Of a DNA stretch of 64,000 nt, positions 31,470-40,200 are shown piece after piece. A model generated the notes under the pieces. That model searched no databases and had not been told where the DNA came from. It saw nothing but the letters and a program-made list of their open reading frames with translations. This DNA is from JAJYRX01 sp041655275 (GTDB taxonomy: Bacteria > Pseudomonadota > Gammaproteobacteria > Burkholderiales > Burkholderiaceae_B): NCBI GenBank assembly GCA_041655275.1, contig JBBAFU010000014.1:1-64000 (forward strand), read 5' to 3'. How positions within the stretch are numbered: the stretch's first letter is position 1; the number at the start of each line of letters is the position of its first letter. Made by a program: the position numbers and the translations under genes.

Positions 31470-31921
31470 CGGTGCCGGATTCACGGGTTCAGGCCTGGAC
31501 GGATGGTGCCTGCAAGGGCAATCCCGGGCCGGGTGGCTGGGGCGTTCTGCTGCGCAGCGGTGCGCACGAGCGCGAGCTCTTCGGGGGCGAGGCCTGCACG
31601 ACCAATAATCGCATGGAGCTCCTGGCTGTCATCGAGGCCCTGAAGGCACTCAAGCGGCCCTGTGTACTGGAGGTGCATACGGATTCCCAGTATGTGCAGA
31701 AAGGCATGACCGAGTGGCTCGAAGGCTGGAAGCGCCGTGGCTGGCTGACAGCGGCGCGCAAGCCGGTCAAGAATGCCGATCTGTGGCGCAGGCTCGATGA
31801 GCTGGTGGGCCGGCACCAGGTATCCTGGCACTGGGTGCGCGGGCATGCGGGCGACCCGGACAATGAGCGCGCCGATGCACTGGCGAATCGCGGTGTCGAG
31901 CTGGTCGGAAAGCAGGGCTGA
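31466..31921 (+). CDS. rnhA: Ribonuclease HI
   Basis: This 151-residue enzyme degrades RNA in RNA:DNA hybrids. The four acidic active-site residues are in WTDGACKGNPGPGGWG (Asp13), NRMELLAVIEAL (Glu), HTDSQYV (Asp) and NERADALANRG (Asp). The ATG overlaps the stop of the methyltransferase gene. In most relatives rnhA is followed by dnaQ; here an RND efflux pair lies between them. Confidence 0.95.
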   Translation: MTVPDSRVQAWTDGACKGNPGPGGWGVLLRSGAHERELFGGEACTTNNRMELLAVIEALKALKRPCVLEVHTDSQYVQKGMTEWLEGWKRRGWLTAARKPVKNADLWRRLDELVGRHQVSWHWVRGHAGDPDNERADALANRGVELVGKQG

Positions 31922-31958
31922 AAGCGTGTAGGCACGCTGCTTCTGGGGTACATTGCCA

Positions 31959-33074
31959 ATGATGAAAAAAGCATTTTCCCGACTCGCATGGTTCGCAGTG
32001 CTGGCTGTCGGCCTGGCCGGCGGCCTGCAGCTGTGGCAAAAGACGCAGGCACCGCGACAGCAGCAGGCGGGCCTGGTTGCCGTCTCGCATGCGCAGCAGA
32101 CGCCGGAAGACGATGCCATCGGCGTGGAAACCGTCAGGGTGGCCACCCGCACGCTGTCGCAGAGCGTGAGCGCGGTCGGCAGTCTGGGCTCCCAGGATTC
32201 CGTCATCCTGCGCCCCGAGATCAGCGGGCGCATTGCCGAGATCAATTTCGAGGAAGGCGGCGCGGTTGAAAAGGGCCAGGTACTCATCCGTCTGGATGCC
32301 GCCATACCGCAGGCCGAACTGGCCCGCGCCGAGGCGGCGCTCAGCCTGGCCAACAGTCATTACCGGCGCGCCCGCCAGCTGACCAGCAAGGGCTTCGTGA
32401 GCGCCCAGGCGCTCGACGAGACGTCCAGCCAGCTGAAGGTACAGCAGGCTGCGGTGGCACTGGCCCAGGCGCAGCTCGACAAGACGGTGATCCGCGCGCC
32501 TTTCGATGGCCTCATCGGCCTTCGCCAGGTGTCGGTCGGGGACTATGTCAGCCCCGGCAATGATCTGGCGCCGCTGGAATCCATAGATCCCCTGAATGTC
32601 GATTTCCGCATTCCCGAGCAGTTTCTGGGGCAGGTGCGTGTGGGCACGCGTATTGTGCTGGGTTTCGATGCCCTGCCGGATGTGGTGCGCGAAGGCGTCG
32701 TGGGCGCCATCAGCCCGCTGGTGGATGTGGGCGGACGATCCATATTGCTGCGTGCCAAGGTACCCAATGGCGATGCCAGCCTGCGCCCGGGCATGTTCGC
32801 GCGGGTCCAGCTGCAGTTCGACAGCAAGGATGCCCTGGTGGTGCCCGAAGCGGCCATTGCGCCCGCTGGTGACATGAACTATGTCTATCGCGTCGAAGCG
32901 GGCAAGGCGGTGCGCGTGGCGGTGGGTCTGGGCCTGCGTCGCGACGGCCTGGTGGAAATCGTCGCCGGGCTGGAGGCCGGCGACGAAGTGCTGGTGTCGG
33001 GCCTGCAGAAGGTCCATGACGGCGCTGCGGTGCGTGTCCTGCAGGACAGCGATGACGCGGCAGCAGGAAGCTGA
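31959..33074 (+). CDS. RND efflux periplasmic adaptor (membrane fusion protein)
   Basis: This 371-residue protein is the adaptor of an RND pump. An N-terminal membrane anchor (residues ~8–25) is followed by a lipoyl-like domain (VILRPEISGRIAEINFEEGGAVEKGQVLIRLDA), a coiled-coil hairpin (residues ~100–160, AELARAEAALSLANSHYRRA) and beta-barrel domains (VIRAPFDGLIGLRQVSVGDYVSPG). Two adjacent ATGs (31959, 31962) are possible; a TTG at 31953 is less likely. The pump gene follows 12 bases later. No outer-membrane channel gene is present, so it must use one encoded elsewhere. Confidence 0.9.
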   Translation: MMKKAFSRLAWFAVLAVGLAGGLQLWQKTQAPRQQQAGLVAVSHAQQTPEDDAIGVETVRVATRTLSQSVSAVGSLGSQDSVILRPEISGRIAEINFEEGGAVEKGQVLIRLDAAIPQAELARAEAALSLANSHYRRARQLTSKGFVSAQALDETSSQLKVQQAAVALAQAQLDKTVIRAPFDGLIGLRQVSVGDYVSPGNDLAPLESIDPLNVDFRIPEQFLGQVRVGTRIVLGFDALPDVVREGVVGAISPLVDVGGRSILLRAKVPNGDASLRPGMFARVQLQFDSKDALVVPEAAIAPAGDMNYVYRVEAGKAVRVAVGLGLRRDGLVEIVAGLEAGDEVLVSGLQKVHDGAAVRVLQDSDDAAAGS

Positions 33075-33086
33075 CGGGTCTTCGCC

Positions 33087-36000
33087 ATGAAAATTTCTGA
33101 AACCTGTATCCGGCGCCCCGTCTTTGCCAGCGTGCTGTCGCTGGTCATCATACTGGTGGGCCTGATTTCCTATGACCGGCTTACCGTGCGCGAGTATCCG
33201 GCCATCGACGAGCCCATTGTCTCGGTCATCACCGCGTACACGGGCGCCTCGCCCGAAGTGGTCGAGAGTCAGGTGACCAAGCCGCTCGAGGACCAGCTCT
33301 CGGGAATAGAGGGCGTGGACGTGATGACCTCGCGCAGCCGCTCCGAGCGCAGCCTCATCAACATCAAGTTCAGTCTGGCGCGGGATCCGGATGCCGCCGC
33401 CGCCGATGTGCGCGACAAGGTGTCCCGGGCGCGGCGCTATCTGCCCGACGAGATCGACGAGCCCATCATCAGCAAGGTCGAGGCGGATTCCACCCCCATC
33501 GTCTATATCGGCGTGACCACGGGCGACTACAGCGCCATGCAGACGTCGGACTACATCAAGCGCTACATACAGACACGCCTCTCGGTCCTGCCCGGCGCAG
33601 CCGAGGTCCGCGTCTTCGGCGCACGCGATCCGTCCATGCGCATCTTCATCGATCGCAGCAAGCTGGCCGGCTACGGTCTCATCGTGCAGGATGTGGAGAC
33701 GGCACTGCGCAGCCAGAACGTGCTCATTCCCGCCGGGCGCATCGAGTCTTCCGCGCGCGAGTTCTCGGTGGTGTCCTCGACGGATCTGCATACGGTGGAC
33801 CAGTTCAAGGATGTGGTGGTGGCGGTGGTCCAGGGCTATCCCGTGCGCCTGGGCGATGTGGCCAATGTGCGCCTGGCGCCGGTTGACGAGCGCATCATGG
33901 CGCGTTTCAACGGCAAGCCCAGCCTGACCATAGGCATCACCAAGCAGTCCACCGCCAACCCGCTGGACCTTTCACGGGCGGTGCAGAAGGAAGTCGAGCT
34001 CATCAACCAGAACCTGCCTGCCGGTATGCAGCTGAACATGTCCTACGACAGTTCGGTCTTCATCCAGGAATCCATCAACTCGGTGTACAAGACCGTCGGC
34101 GAGGCGGTGCTGCTGGTCGTGCTGGTGATCTTCTTCTTCCTGCGCAGTGCGCGTGCGGCCATCATTCCCATCGTGACCATTCCCGTTTCGCTGGTGGGCG
34201 CCTTCGGCTTCATGTATTTCTTCGGGTTTTCCATCAATACCCTGACGCTGCTCGCCATGGTGCTGGCCATCGGTCTGGTGGTGGATGACGCCATCGTGGT
34301 GCTGGAGAACGTCTATCGCCATATCGAGGAAGGAAAATCACGCCTGGAAGCGGCCCTGGTCGGCTCGCGCGAGATCGGCTTTGCCATTGTGGCCATGACA
34401 CTGACCCTGGTCACGGTGTATGCGCCGCTGGCCTTTGCCACGGGGCGTACCGGGCGGCTGTTCATCGAGTTTGCGCTCACGCTGGCCAGTGCCGTACTCG
34501 TTTCCGGTTTCGTAGCCCTCACGCTCACGCCCATGATGTGCGGCACCCTGCTGCGAAGCCAGCATCAGCACGGACGCCTGTACAACCTGATCGAAGGCCT
34601 TCTGGTCTGGCTCACACAGCGTTATCGCAATGGCCTGGCGCGGGCCTTGCGCCACCGTTTCCTGGTGGTGCTGCTGGGCGTGGTTGTCGCCTCGGCCAGC
34701 GGCGTGCTCTTCAGCATTGTCAAGAGCGAACTGGCACCCACCGAGGACCGGGGCGTCATCTTCGGCGTCATCAGCGGGCCGGAAGGCTCCACGCTGGACT
34801 ATACGCTGGAGACGGTGAAGAAAGTCGAGGGTTTCTATCGCGATGTGCCCGAAGCGCTCAGCTACCAGTCCATCATCGGCTTTCCCACGGTTACGGATTC
34901 CTTTGCCATCCTGCGTCTGAAGGAGTGGAACGATCGCGAGCGCGCCCAGCAGGATATCGCCAAATCCCTGCAGCCGCTGTTTGCCGCCCTGCCGGCGGCG
35001 CGCGCCTTTCCCACCAACCCGCCTTCGCTGGGTCAGCGTGCCACATCCAAGCCGGTGGAGTTCGTGGTCATGAGCCAGGCGTCCTATCCCGAGATTGCGC
35101 GGCTGGTACAGGGCTTCGTCGATCGTCTGCGGGATTATCCCGGGCTGATGAACCTGGACACAGACCTTCGCCTGAATACCCCCGAGCTGCGCGTGGAGGT
35201 GAATCGCGACAAGCTGGCGGATGTGGGCATTGATGTCGATGTCCTGGGGCGTACGCTGGAGACCATGCTGGGTGGGCGTCAGGTGACGCGTTTCCAGGAC
35301 AGCGGTGAGCAATATGACGTCATCGTCCAGGTGGAGAAGCACGACCGCACCACGCCGGCGGATATCAATGACATCTATCTGCGCACGCGCGACGGCAGCA
35401 TGGTGCAGATGGCCAACTTCCTCACCGTGCATGAAAGCGTATCGCCCCAGTCGCTCAATCACTTCAACCGCCTGCGCGCCGTCAAGGTGGAGGCATCGGT
35501 GGCGCCCGGCTATGGCCTGGGCGAGGTGCTCGAACACATGCACGCGGTGGCGCTCGAAACCCTGCCGCCCACGGTGCAGACCGATCTTGATGGCCAGTCG
35601 CGCGAGTTCCGTGATTCGTCGGGCAGCATCTACCTGGTCTTCATGATGGCGCTGGCCTTCATCTATCTGGTGCTGGCGGCGCAATTCGAAAGCTGGCGCA
35701 ATCCGCTCATCATCATGCTGTCCGTGCCCCTGTCGATGACGGGCGCACTGCTTGCCCTGTGGCTCTCGGGCGGTACGCTGTCCATCTACAGCCAGATCGG
35801 CCTGATCACGCTGATCGGGCTCATCACCAAGCACGGCATCCTGATCGTGGAGTTCTCCAACCAGCTGCGCGAGCAGGGGCGGGCGCTTCATGACGCGGTG
35901 ATGCATGCGAGCGTGCAGCGCCTGCGGCCTATAATGATGACAACCGGAGCCATGGTGCTGGGGGTTCTGCCCCTGGCCTATGCCACGGGCGCCGGAGCCG

Positions 36001-36176
36001 AATCGCGTCAGCAGATCGGCTGGGTGCTCGTTGGCGGGCTGGCGCTGGGTACGATTCTGACCTTGTTCGTCGTGCCGGTCGCATATACGCTCATTGCAGG
36101 GCGCGATGCCCGGCATGTCCCTTCCGAAGGGCCGGCGCTGGCCGAGCCCCTGCCTCCCGGCGAGCCCATTCACTGA
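33087..36176 (+). CDS. RND-family (HAE1-type) inner-membrane efflux pump
   Basis: This 1029-residue protein has the 12-helix RND layout with two large periplasmic domains. Family motifs are the N-terminal IRRPVFASVLSLVIILVG, the helix 4 motif GLVVDDAIVVLENVYRHIE with paired Asp for proton relay, and in the second half a GLITLIGLITKHGILIVEF segment. It uses the proton gradient to export hydrophobic compounds together with the adaptor. Substrates are not predictable. The stop is followed 2 bases later by dnaQ, which is tight for an acquired module. Confidence 0.93.
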   Translation: MKISETCIRRPVFASVLSLVIILVGLISYDRLTVREYPAIDEPIVSVITAYTGASPEVVESQVTKPLEDQLSGIEGVDVMTSRSRSERSLINIKFSLARDPDAAAADVRDKVSRARRYLPDEIDEPIISKVEADSTPIVYIGVTTGDYSAMQTSDYIKRYIQTRLSVLPGAAEVRVFGARDPSMRIFIDRSKLAGYGLIVQDVETALRSQNVLIPAGRIESSAREFSVVSSTDLHTVDQFKDVVVAVVQGYPVRLGDVANVRLAPVDERIMARFNGKPSLTIGITKQSTANPLDLSRAVQKEVELINQNLPAGMQLNMSYDSSVFIQESINSVYKTVGEAVLLVVLVIFFFLRSARAAIIPIVTIPVSLVGAFGFMYFFGFSINTLTLLAMVLAIGLVVDDAIVVLENVYRHIEEGKSRLEAALVGSREIGFAIVAMTLTLVTVYAPLAFATGRTGRLFIEFALTLASAVLVSGFVALTLTPMMCGTLLRSQHQHGRLYNLIEGLLVWLTQRYRNGLARALRHRFLVVLLGVVVASASGVLFSIVKSELAPTEDRGVIFGVISGPEGSTLDYTLETVKKVEGFYRDVPEALSYQSIIGFPTVTDSFAILRLKEWNDRERAQQDIAKSLQPLFAALPAARAFPTNPPSLGQRATSKPVEFVVMSQASYPEIARLVQGFVDRLRDYPGLMNLDTDLRLNTPELRVEVNRDKLADVGIDVDVLGRTLETMLGGRQVTRFQDSGEQYDVIVQVEKHDRTTPADINDIYLRTRDGSMVQMANFLTVHESVSPQSLNHFNRLRAVKVEASVAPGYGLGEVLEHMHAVALETLPPTVQTDLDGQSREFRDSSGSIYLVFMMALAFIYLVLAAQFESWRNPLIIMLSVPLSMTGALLALWLSGGTLSIYSQIGLITLIGLITKHGILIVEFSNQLREQGRALHDAVMHASVQRLRPIMMTTGAMVLGVLPLAYATGAGAESRQQIGWVLVGGLALGTILTLFVVPVAYTLIAGRDARHVPSEGPALAEPLPPGEPIH

Positions 36177-36178
36177 TC

Positions 36179-36886
36179 ATGCGCCAAGTTGTTCTCGATA
36201 CTGAAACCACCGGTCTGGAACCGTCCGAAGGCCACCGCATCGTCGAATTCGGTGCGGTGGAAATCGTTCATCGCCAGCTTACGGGCCGTACGCTGCACTG
36301 CTATCTGAACCCGGATCGGGAAAGCGATCCGGGCGCATTGAACGTGCACGGCCTGACGAGCGAGTTTCTGGCGGACAAGCCGCGTTTTCCCGAGGTGGCG
36401 CATCGCCTGGCGGATTTCGTTGACGGTGCGGAAGTGATCATCCACAATGCGGCCTTCGATGTGGGCTTTCTGGATGCCGAGCTCGGGCGTGCCGGTCTGC
36501 CCGGTTTTGCAAGTCTCTGCGGGCGCATCACGGATTCCCTGCAGGTGGCACGCGCGCAGCATCCGGGAAAGCGCAACACCCTGGATGCGCTGTGCGAGCG
36601 TTACGGGATTTCCAACGCACATCGCGTGCTGCACGGCGCGCTGCTGGATTCCGAGCTGCTGGCCGAAGTCTGGCTGGCCATGACGCGCGGCCAGGATTCA
36701 CTGGTACTCGATGCGCAGGCCGAGGGGCAGGGGGCGAATGTGGCCCTGCATGCACCCCTGGATGGTGCGCGGGGCCGGACGCTGCCGGTGATATTGCCCA
36801 CGCCATCTGAACTGGAACATCATCGCGCCTTCATGCAGGCGCTGGAAAAGGAGTCTCAACATGTCACACCTTCCGGATTTGCTTGA
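36179..36886 (+). CDS. dnaQ: DNA polymerase III epsilon subunit (proofreading exonuclease)
   Basis: This 235-residue DEDDh exonuclease proofreads for the replicative polymerase. Motif I is LDTETTGLE (Asp7, Glu9), motif II is HNAAFDVGFLD and motif III is HGALLDSELLAEV with the His and Asp. The C-terminal segment for binding the polymerase alpha subunit is short, with a PTPSELEHHRAFMQALEK end. The 3' end overlaps the next gene by 26 bases. Length fits the family (about 235–245). Confidence 0.93.
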   Translation: MRQVVLDTETTGLEPSEGHRIVEFGAVEIVHRQLTGRTLHCYLNPDRESDPGALNVHGLTSEFLADKPRFPEVAHRLADFVDGAEVIIHNAAFDVGFLDAELGRAGLPGFASLCGRITDSLQVARAQHPGKRNTLDALCERYGISNAHRVLHGALLDSELLAEVWLAMTRGQDSLVLDAQAEGQGANVALHAPLDGARGRTLPVILPTPSELEHHRAFMQALEKESQHVTPSGFA

Positions 36887-38366
36887 ATCCCTGGGTCTTG
36901 ACCCTGCACAACTGGGTACAGGCAGCCTGACGGTCCACTCTCCCATCGACGGCGCGCAGCTGGCGCGCCTGTCCGAGCATTCGCCCGGGGATGTCGATGC
37001 CATGGTGCAACGTGCACATGCCGCCTTCCTGCAATGGCGTCTGGTGCCCGGCCCGCGACGCGGCGAGCTCGTGCGCCTGCTGGGCGAGGAGCTGCGCGCC
37101 CACAAGACCGCCCTGGGCCGTCTGGTGTCCATCGAGGCGGGCAAGATTCTTGCGGAAGGTGAAGGCGAAGTGCAGGAGATGATAGACATCTGCGATTTCG
37201 CCGTCGGACTGTCACGCCAGCTCTACGGGCTCACCATGGCGTCCGAGCGCCCCGGCCACCGCATGATGGAAACCTGGCATCCGCTGGGTGTGGTCGGCGT
37301 GATTTCGGCCTTCAACTTTCCGGTTGCCGTCTGGTCGTGGAATACGGCTCTTGCGCTGGTCTGCGGCAATGCCGTGGTCTGGAAACCTTCCGAGAAGGCC
37401 CCGCTCACGGCGCTGGCCTGCCAGGCCCTGCTGGCGCGTGCCGCAGCGCGTTTCGGGGATGCGCCGGACGGCCTGTCACAGGTCATCGTGGGTCAGCGCG
37501 AAGCCGGTGAGGCACTGGTCGATAATCCTGCTGTCGCGCTTGTCTCGGCGACGGGGTCCACCCGCATGGGTCGCGAAGTCGGGCCGCGTGTGGCGGCACG
37601 CTTCGGGCGCAGCCTGCTCGAGCTGGGCGGCAACAATGCCATCATCGTGGCGCCTTCCGCCGATCTCGACATGGCCGCGCGCGGCATTCTGTTCGGTGCC
37701 ATCGGCACGGCGGGCCAGCGTTGCACCAGTACGCGTCGCCTGATCGTGCACGAGAGCGTTGCGGATGATCTGCTGGCGCGCCTGAAGAAGGCCTACGCCA
37801 GCGCCCGCATCGGCAATCCGCTCGAGGAAGGCACGCTGGTGGGCCCGTTGCGCGACGAGTCCGCCTTTCAGGCCATGCAGAGTGCGCTGGCGCAGGCGCG
37901 CGAACAGGGCGGCACGGTATTCGGGGGCGAGCGGCAACTCGAAGCGCAATACCCCAATGCCTGGTATGTCGCGCCGGCTATCGCCGAGATGCCCGGACAG
38001 ACCAGCATTGTCTGCCACGAGACGTTTGCGCCCATCCTGTATGTGATGCGCTATACGGATTTCAACGATGCGCTCGCGATGCACAATGATGTGCCCCAGG
38101 GCCTGTCCTCGGCGATCTTCACGACGGACCTGCGCGAAGCCGAGGTCTTCCTGTCGGCGGCGGGCTCGGATTGCGGTATTGCCAATGTGAACATCGGCAC
38201 TTCCGGAGCCGAGATCGGCGGCGCTTTCGGGGGTGAGAAGGAAACCGGCGGCGGGCGCGAGTCCGGCTCGGATGCCTGGAAGGCCTATATGCGCCGCGCG
38301 ACCAATACCATCAATTATTCGCGCGAGCTGCCGCTGGCCCAGGGTATTCGCTTCGGCGACGACTGA
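36861..38366 (+). CDS. ALDH7-type aldehyde dehydrogenase (AmaB/piperideine-6-carboxylate dehydrogenase-like)
   Basis: This 501-residue NAD-dependent dehydrogenase resembles ALDH7/AmaB proteins that oxidise aminoadipate semialdehyde in lysine breakdown. The catalytic Cys is in GTAGQRCTSTRR, and the general-base Glu in LLELGGNNA. NAD-binding residues are in VISAFNFPVAVWSWN and SATGSTRMGREV. ALDH7 features such as ETGGGRESGSDAWKAYMRR are present. It overlaps dnaQ by 26 bases, so it is likely read from the same transcript. The substrate assignment is by family resemblance. Confidence 0.85.
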   Translation: MSHLPDLLESLGLDPAQLGTGSLTVHSPIDGAQLARLSEHSPGDVDAMVQRAHAAFLQWRLVPGPRRGELVRLLGEELRAHKTALGRLVSIEAGKILAEGEGEVQEMIDICDFAVGLSRQLYGLTMASERPGHRMMETWHPLGVVGVISAFNFPVAVWSWNTALALVCGNAVVWKPSEKAPLTALACQALLARAAARFGDAPDGLSQVIVGQREAGEALVDNPAVALVSATGSTRMGREVGPRVAARFGRSLLELGGNNAIIVAPSADLDMAARGILFGAIGTAGQRCTSTRRLIVHESVADDLLARLKKAYASARIGNPLEEGTLVGPLRDESAFQAMQSALAQAREQGGTVFGGERQLEAQYPNAWYVAPAIAEMPGQTSIVCHETFAPILYVMRYTDFNDALAMHNDVPQGLSSAIFTTDLREAEVFLSAAGSDCGIANVNIGTSGAEIGGAFGGEKETGGGRESGSDAWKAYMRRATNTINYSRELPLAQGIRFGDD

Positions 38367-38383
38367 GGGTCCGGGGGCCGGGC

Positions 38384-38411
38384 AAAAAAGCCGGGGCAAA
38401 TTTGCCCCGGC
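38384..38411 (-). terminator. Rho-independent terminator of the pnt operon
   Basis: On the reverse strand, an 11-base-pair perfect stem (GCCGGGGCAAA with its inverse, 38390–38411) is followed by a run of six T (complement of 38384–38389). It lies just past the pntB stop at 38444. The plus-strand reading has no T run, so it is strong for pnt only. Confidence 0.9.
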
Positions 38412-38443
38412 CGTTCACGTTCAGTTCAGCAAGACCCTGCGGC

Positions 38444-39886
38444 TTATTCCAGGGACTTGACCATTTCTTCCAGCACGCCCTTGGCGTCACCGAAGACCAT
38501 CATGGTCTTGTCCATGTAGAACAGCTCATTGTCCAGCCCGGCATAGCCCGAAGCCATGGACCGCTTGTTCACGATGATGGTGCGCGCCTTGTAGGCCTCG
38601 ATGATGGGCATGCCGGCAATCGGCGAACCCGGATCCGTCTTGGCCGCCGGGTTGACCACGTCGTTGGCGCCCAGCACCAGCACCACATCGGTCTGCGCCA
38701 TCTCGCCGTTGATGTCATCCATCTCGAAGACCTGGTCGTAGGGCACTTCGGCCTCGGCCAGCAGCACGTTCATGTGCCCCGGCATGCGCCCGGCCACCGG
38801 GTGGATGGCGTATTTGACCGTGACGCCCGCATCGCCCAGCTTCTCGGCCAGCTCCTTGAGGGCGTGCTGCGCACGCGCCACGGCCAGACCGTAGCCGGGC
38901 ACGATCGTCACGGTTTCTGCGTTACCCAGCATGAAGGCGGCATCCTCGGGGCTGCCGGACTTCACGTTGCGCTGCGCCCCGTCGCCCGCCGCGCCCGCCG
39001 CTGAGGGTTCGGCACCGAAACCGCCCAGGATGACGTTGAAGAAGGAGCGGTTCATCGCCTTGCACATGATGTAGGACAGGATGGCACCCGATGAACCCAC
39101 GAGCGAGCCGGCGATGATGAGCATGGCGTTGTTCAGCGAGAAGCCGATGCCCGCCGCCGCCCAGCCCGAATAGCTGTTGAGCATGGACACCACCACAGGC
39201 ATGTCGGCACCGCCAATGGGAATGATGATGAGCACGCCCAGCACGAAGGCCAGTATCGTCATCAGGATGAAGGGGAACCAGGCTTCGGTCGCCATGAACC
39301 ACAGGCCGAACAGCAGCATGATGATGGCCAGCGCGAGATTGAGCATGTGCTGACCGGCAAAGACCACGGGTGCGCCCTGGAAGAGGCGGAACTTGTACTG
39401 TCCCGACAGCTTGCCGAAGGCGATGACCGATCCCGAGAAGGTGATGGCACCCACGAAGGTGCCAATGAAGAGCTCGAGCCGGTTGCCGGTGGGAATGGCG
39501 CCGCCGGCTTCGGTAATATTGAAGGCGTGCGGCTCGGCAACGACGGCAAAGGCAATGGCGACGGCCGCCAGACCGATCATGGAGTGCATGAAGGCCACCA
39601 GTTCGGGCATCTTGGTCATCTCGACGCGCCTGGCCATCAGGGTGCCGACTGCGCCCCCGACCACCAGCGCCAGAATGACCCAGGTAAGCCCCATGGCAGC
39701 GGCGCCGCCGGTGCTGGAGAGGCTGATGACGAGGGCGGCCGTGGTGAAGATGGCAATACCCATGCCCACCATGCCGAAAAGATTGCCCCGGATGGATGTG
39801 GTGGGATGCGACAGACCCTTGAGCGACTGGATGAAACAGACGGAAGCGATGAGATACAGCAGGGTGACGGTGTTGACGGACATCAT
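38444..39886 (-). CDS. pntB: NAD(P) transhydrogenase beta subunit
   Basis: This 480-residue protein forms the NADP(H)-binding domain and most membrane helices of the proton-pumping transhydrogenase. N-terminal helices are followed by a soluble C-terminal domain with VTIVPGYGLAVARAQHALKEL, IHPVAGRMPGHMNVLLAEA and VLVLGANDVVNPAAKTDPGSPIAGMPI. It exchanges hydride between NADH and NADP+ using the proton gradient. ATG 39886 overlaps the pntAB stop (ATGA). It is the last gene of the operon, followed by a clear terminator. Confidence 0.95.
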   Translation of the reverse strand: MMSVNTVTLLYLIASVCFIQSLKGLSHPTTSIRGNLFGMVGMGIAIFTTAALVISLSSTGGAAAMGLTWVILALVVGGAVGTLMARRVEMTKMPELVAFMHSMIGLAAVAIAFAVVAEPHAFNITEAGGAIPTGNRLELFIGTFVGAITFSGSVIAFGKLSGQYKFRLFQGAPVVFAGQHMLNLALAIIMLLFGLWFMATEAWFPFILMTILAFVLGVLIIIPIGGADMPVVVSMLNSYSGWAAAGIGFSLNNAMLIIAGSLVGSSGAILSYIMCKAMNRSFFNVILGGFGAEPSAAGAAGDGAQRNVKSGSPEDAAFMLGNAETVTIVPGYGLAVARAQHALKELAEKLGDAGVTVKYAIHPVAGRMPGHMNVLLAEAEVPYDQVFEMDDINGEMAQTDVVLVLGANDVVNPAAKTDPGSPIAGMPIIEAYKARTIIVNKRSMASGYAGLDNELFYMDKTMMVFGDAKGVLEEMVKSLE

Positions 39887-40200
39887 GCCTTGTCTCCTTT
39901 GGGCTTGCGCTCCTTCTTCTTGAACATTTCCAGCATGCGCCGCGTCACCAGAAAGCCGCCGAAGACATTGACGGAGGCCAGGGCGACGGCGATGACGCCC
40001 ATGAGCTTGGCAAACCCGCCTTCAGTGAGTGCCGTGGCCAGCATGGCGCCGACGATGACGATCGCCGAGATGGCGTTGGTGACCGCCATGAGCGGGGTGT
40101 GCAGCGCCGGCGTGACGTTCCAGACCACGTGGAAGCCGACATAGATTGCCAGCACGAAGATGATGAAATTGATCAGGGTTGGGTTGACGGCTTCCATCAT
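39883..40200 (-). CDS. pntAB: NAD(P) transhydrogenase alpha subunit, membrane part
   Basis: This 105-residue protein carries the three or four helices that, in E. coli, form the C-terminal part of PntA (IVIVGAMLATA, LMGVIAVALASVNVFGGFLVTRRMLEMFKKKE). Here it is a separate gene, as in many alpha- and betaproteobacteria. It overlaps pntA and pntB by 4 bases each. Confidence 0.92.
   Translation of the reverse strand: MMEAVNPTLINFIIFVLAIYVGFHVVWNVTPALHTPLMAVTNAISAIVIVGAMLATALTEGGFAKLMGVIAVALASVNVFGGFLVTRRMLEMFKKKERKPKGDKA

Noticed and set aside
31767..33791. 674-codon reverse-strand open frame
   Set aside because: It crosses rnhA, the adaptor and the pump gene in antisense and shows only biased composition.
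34338..36173. 611-codon reverse-strand open frame
   Set aside because: It is antisense to the RND pump gene and full of His, Gln and Arg with no recognisable motif.
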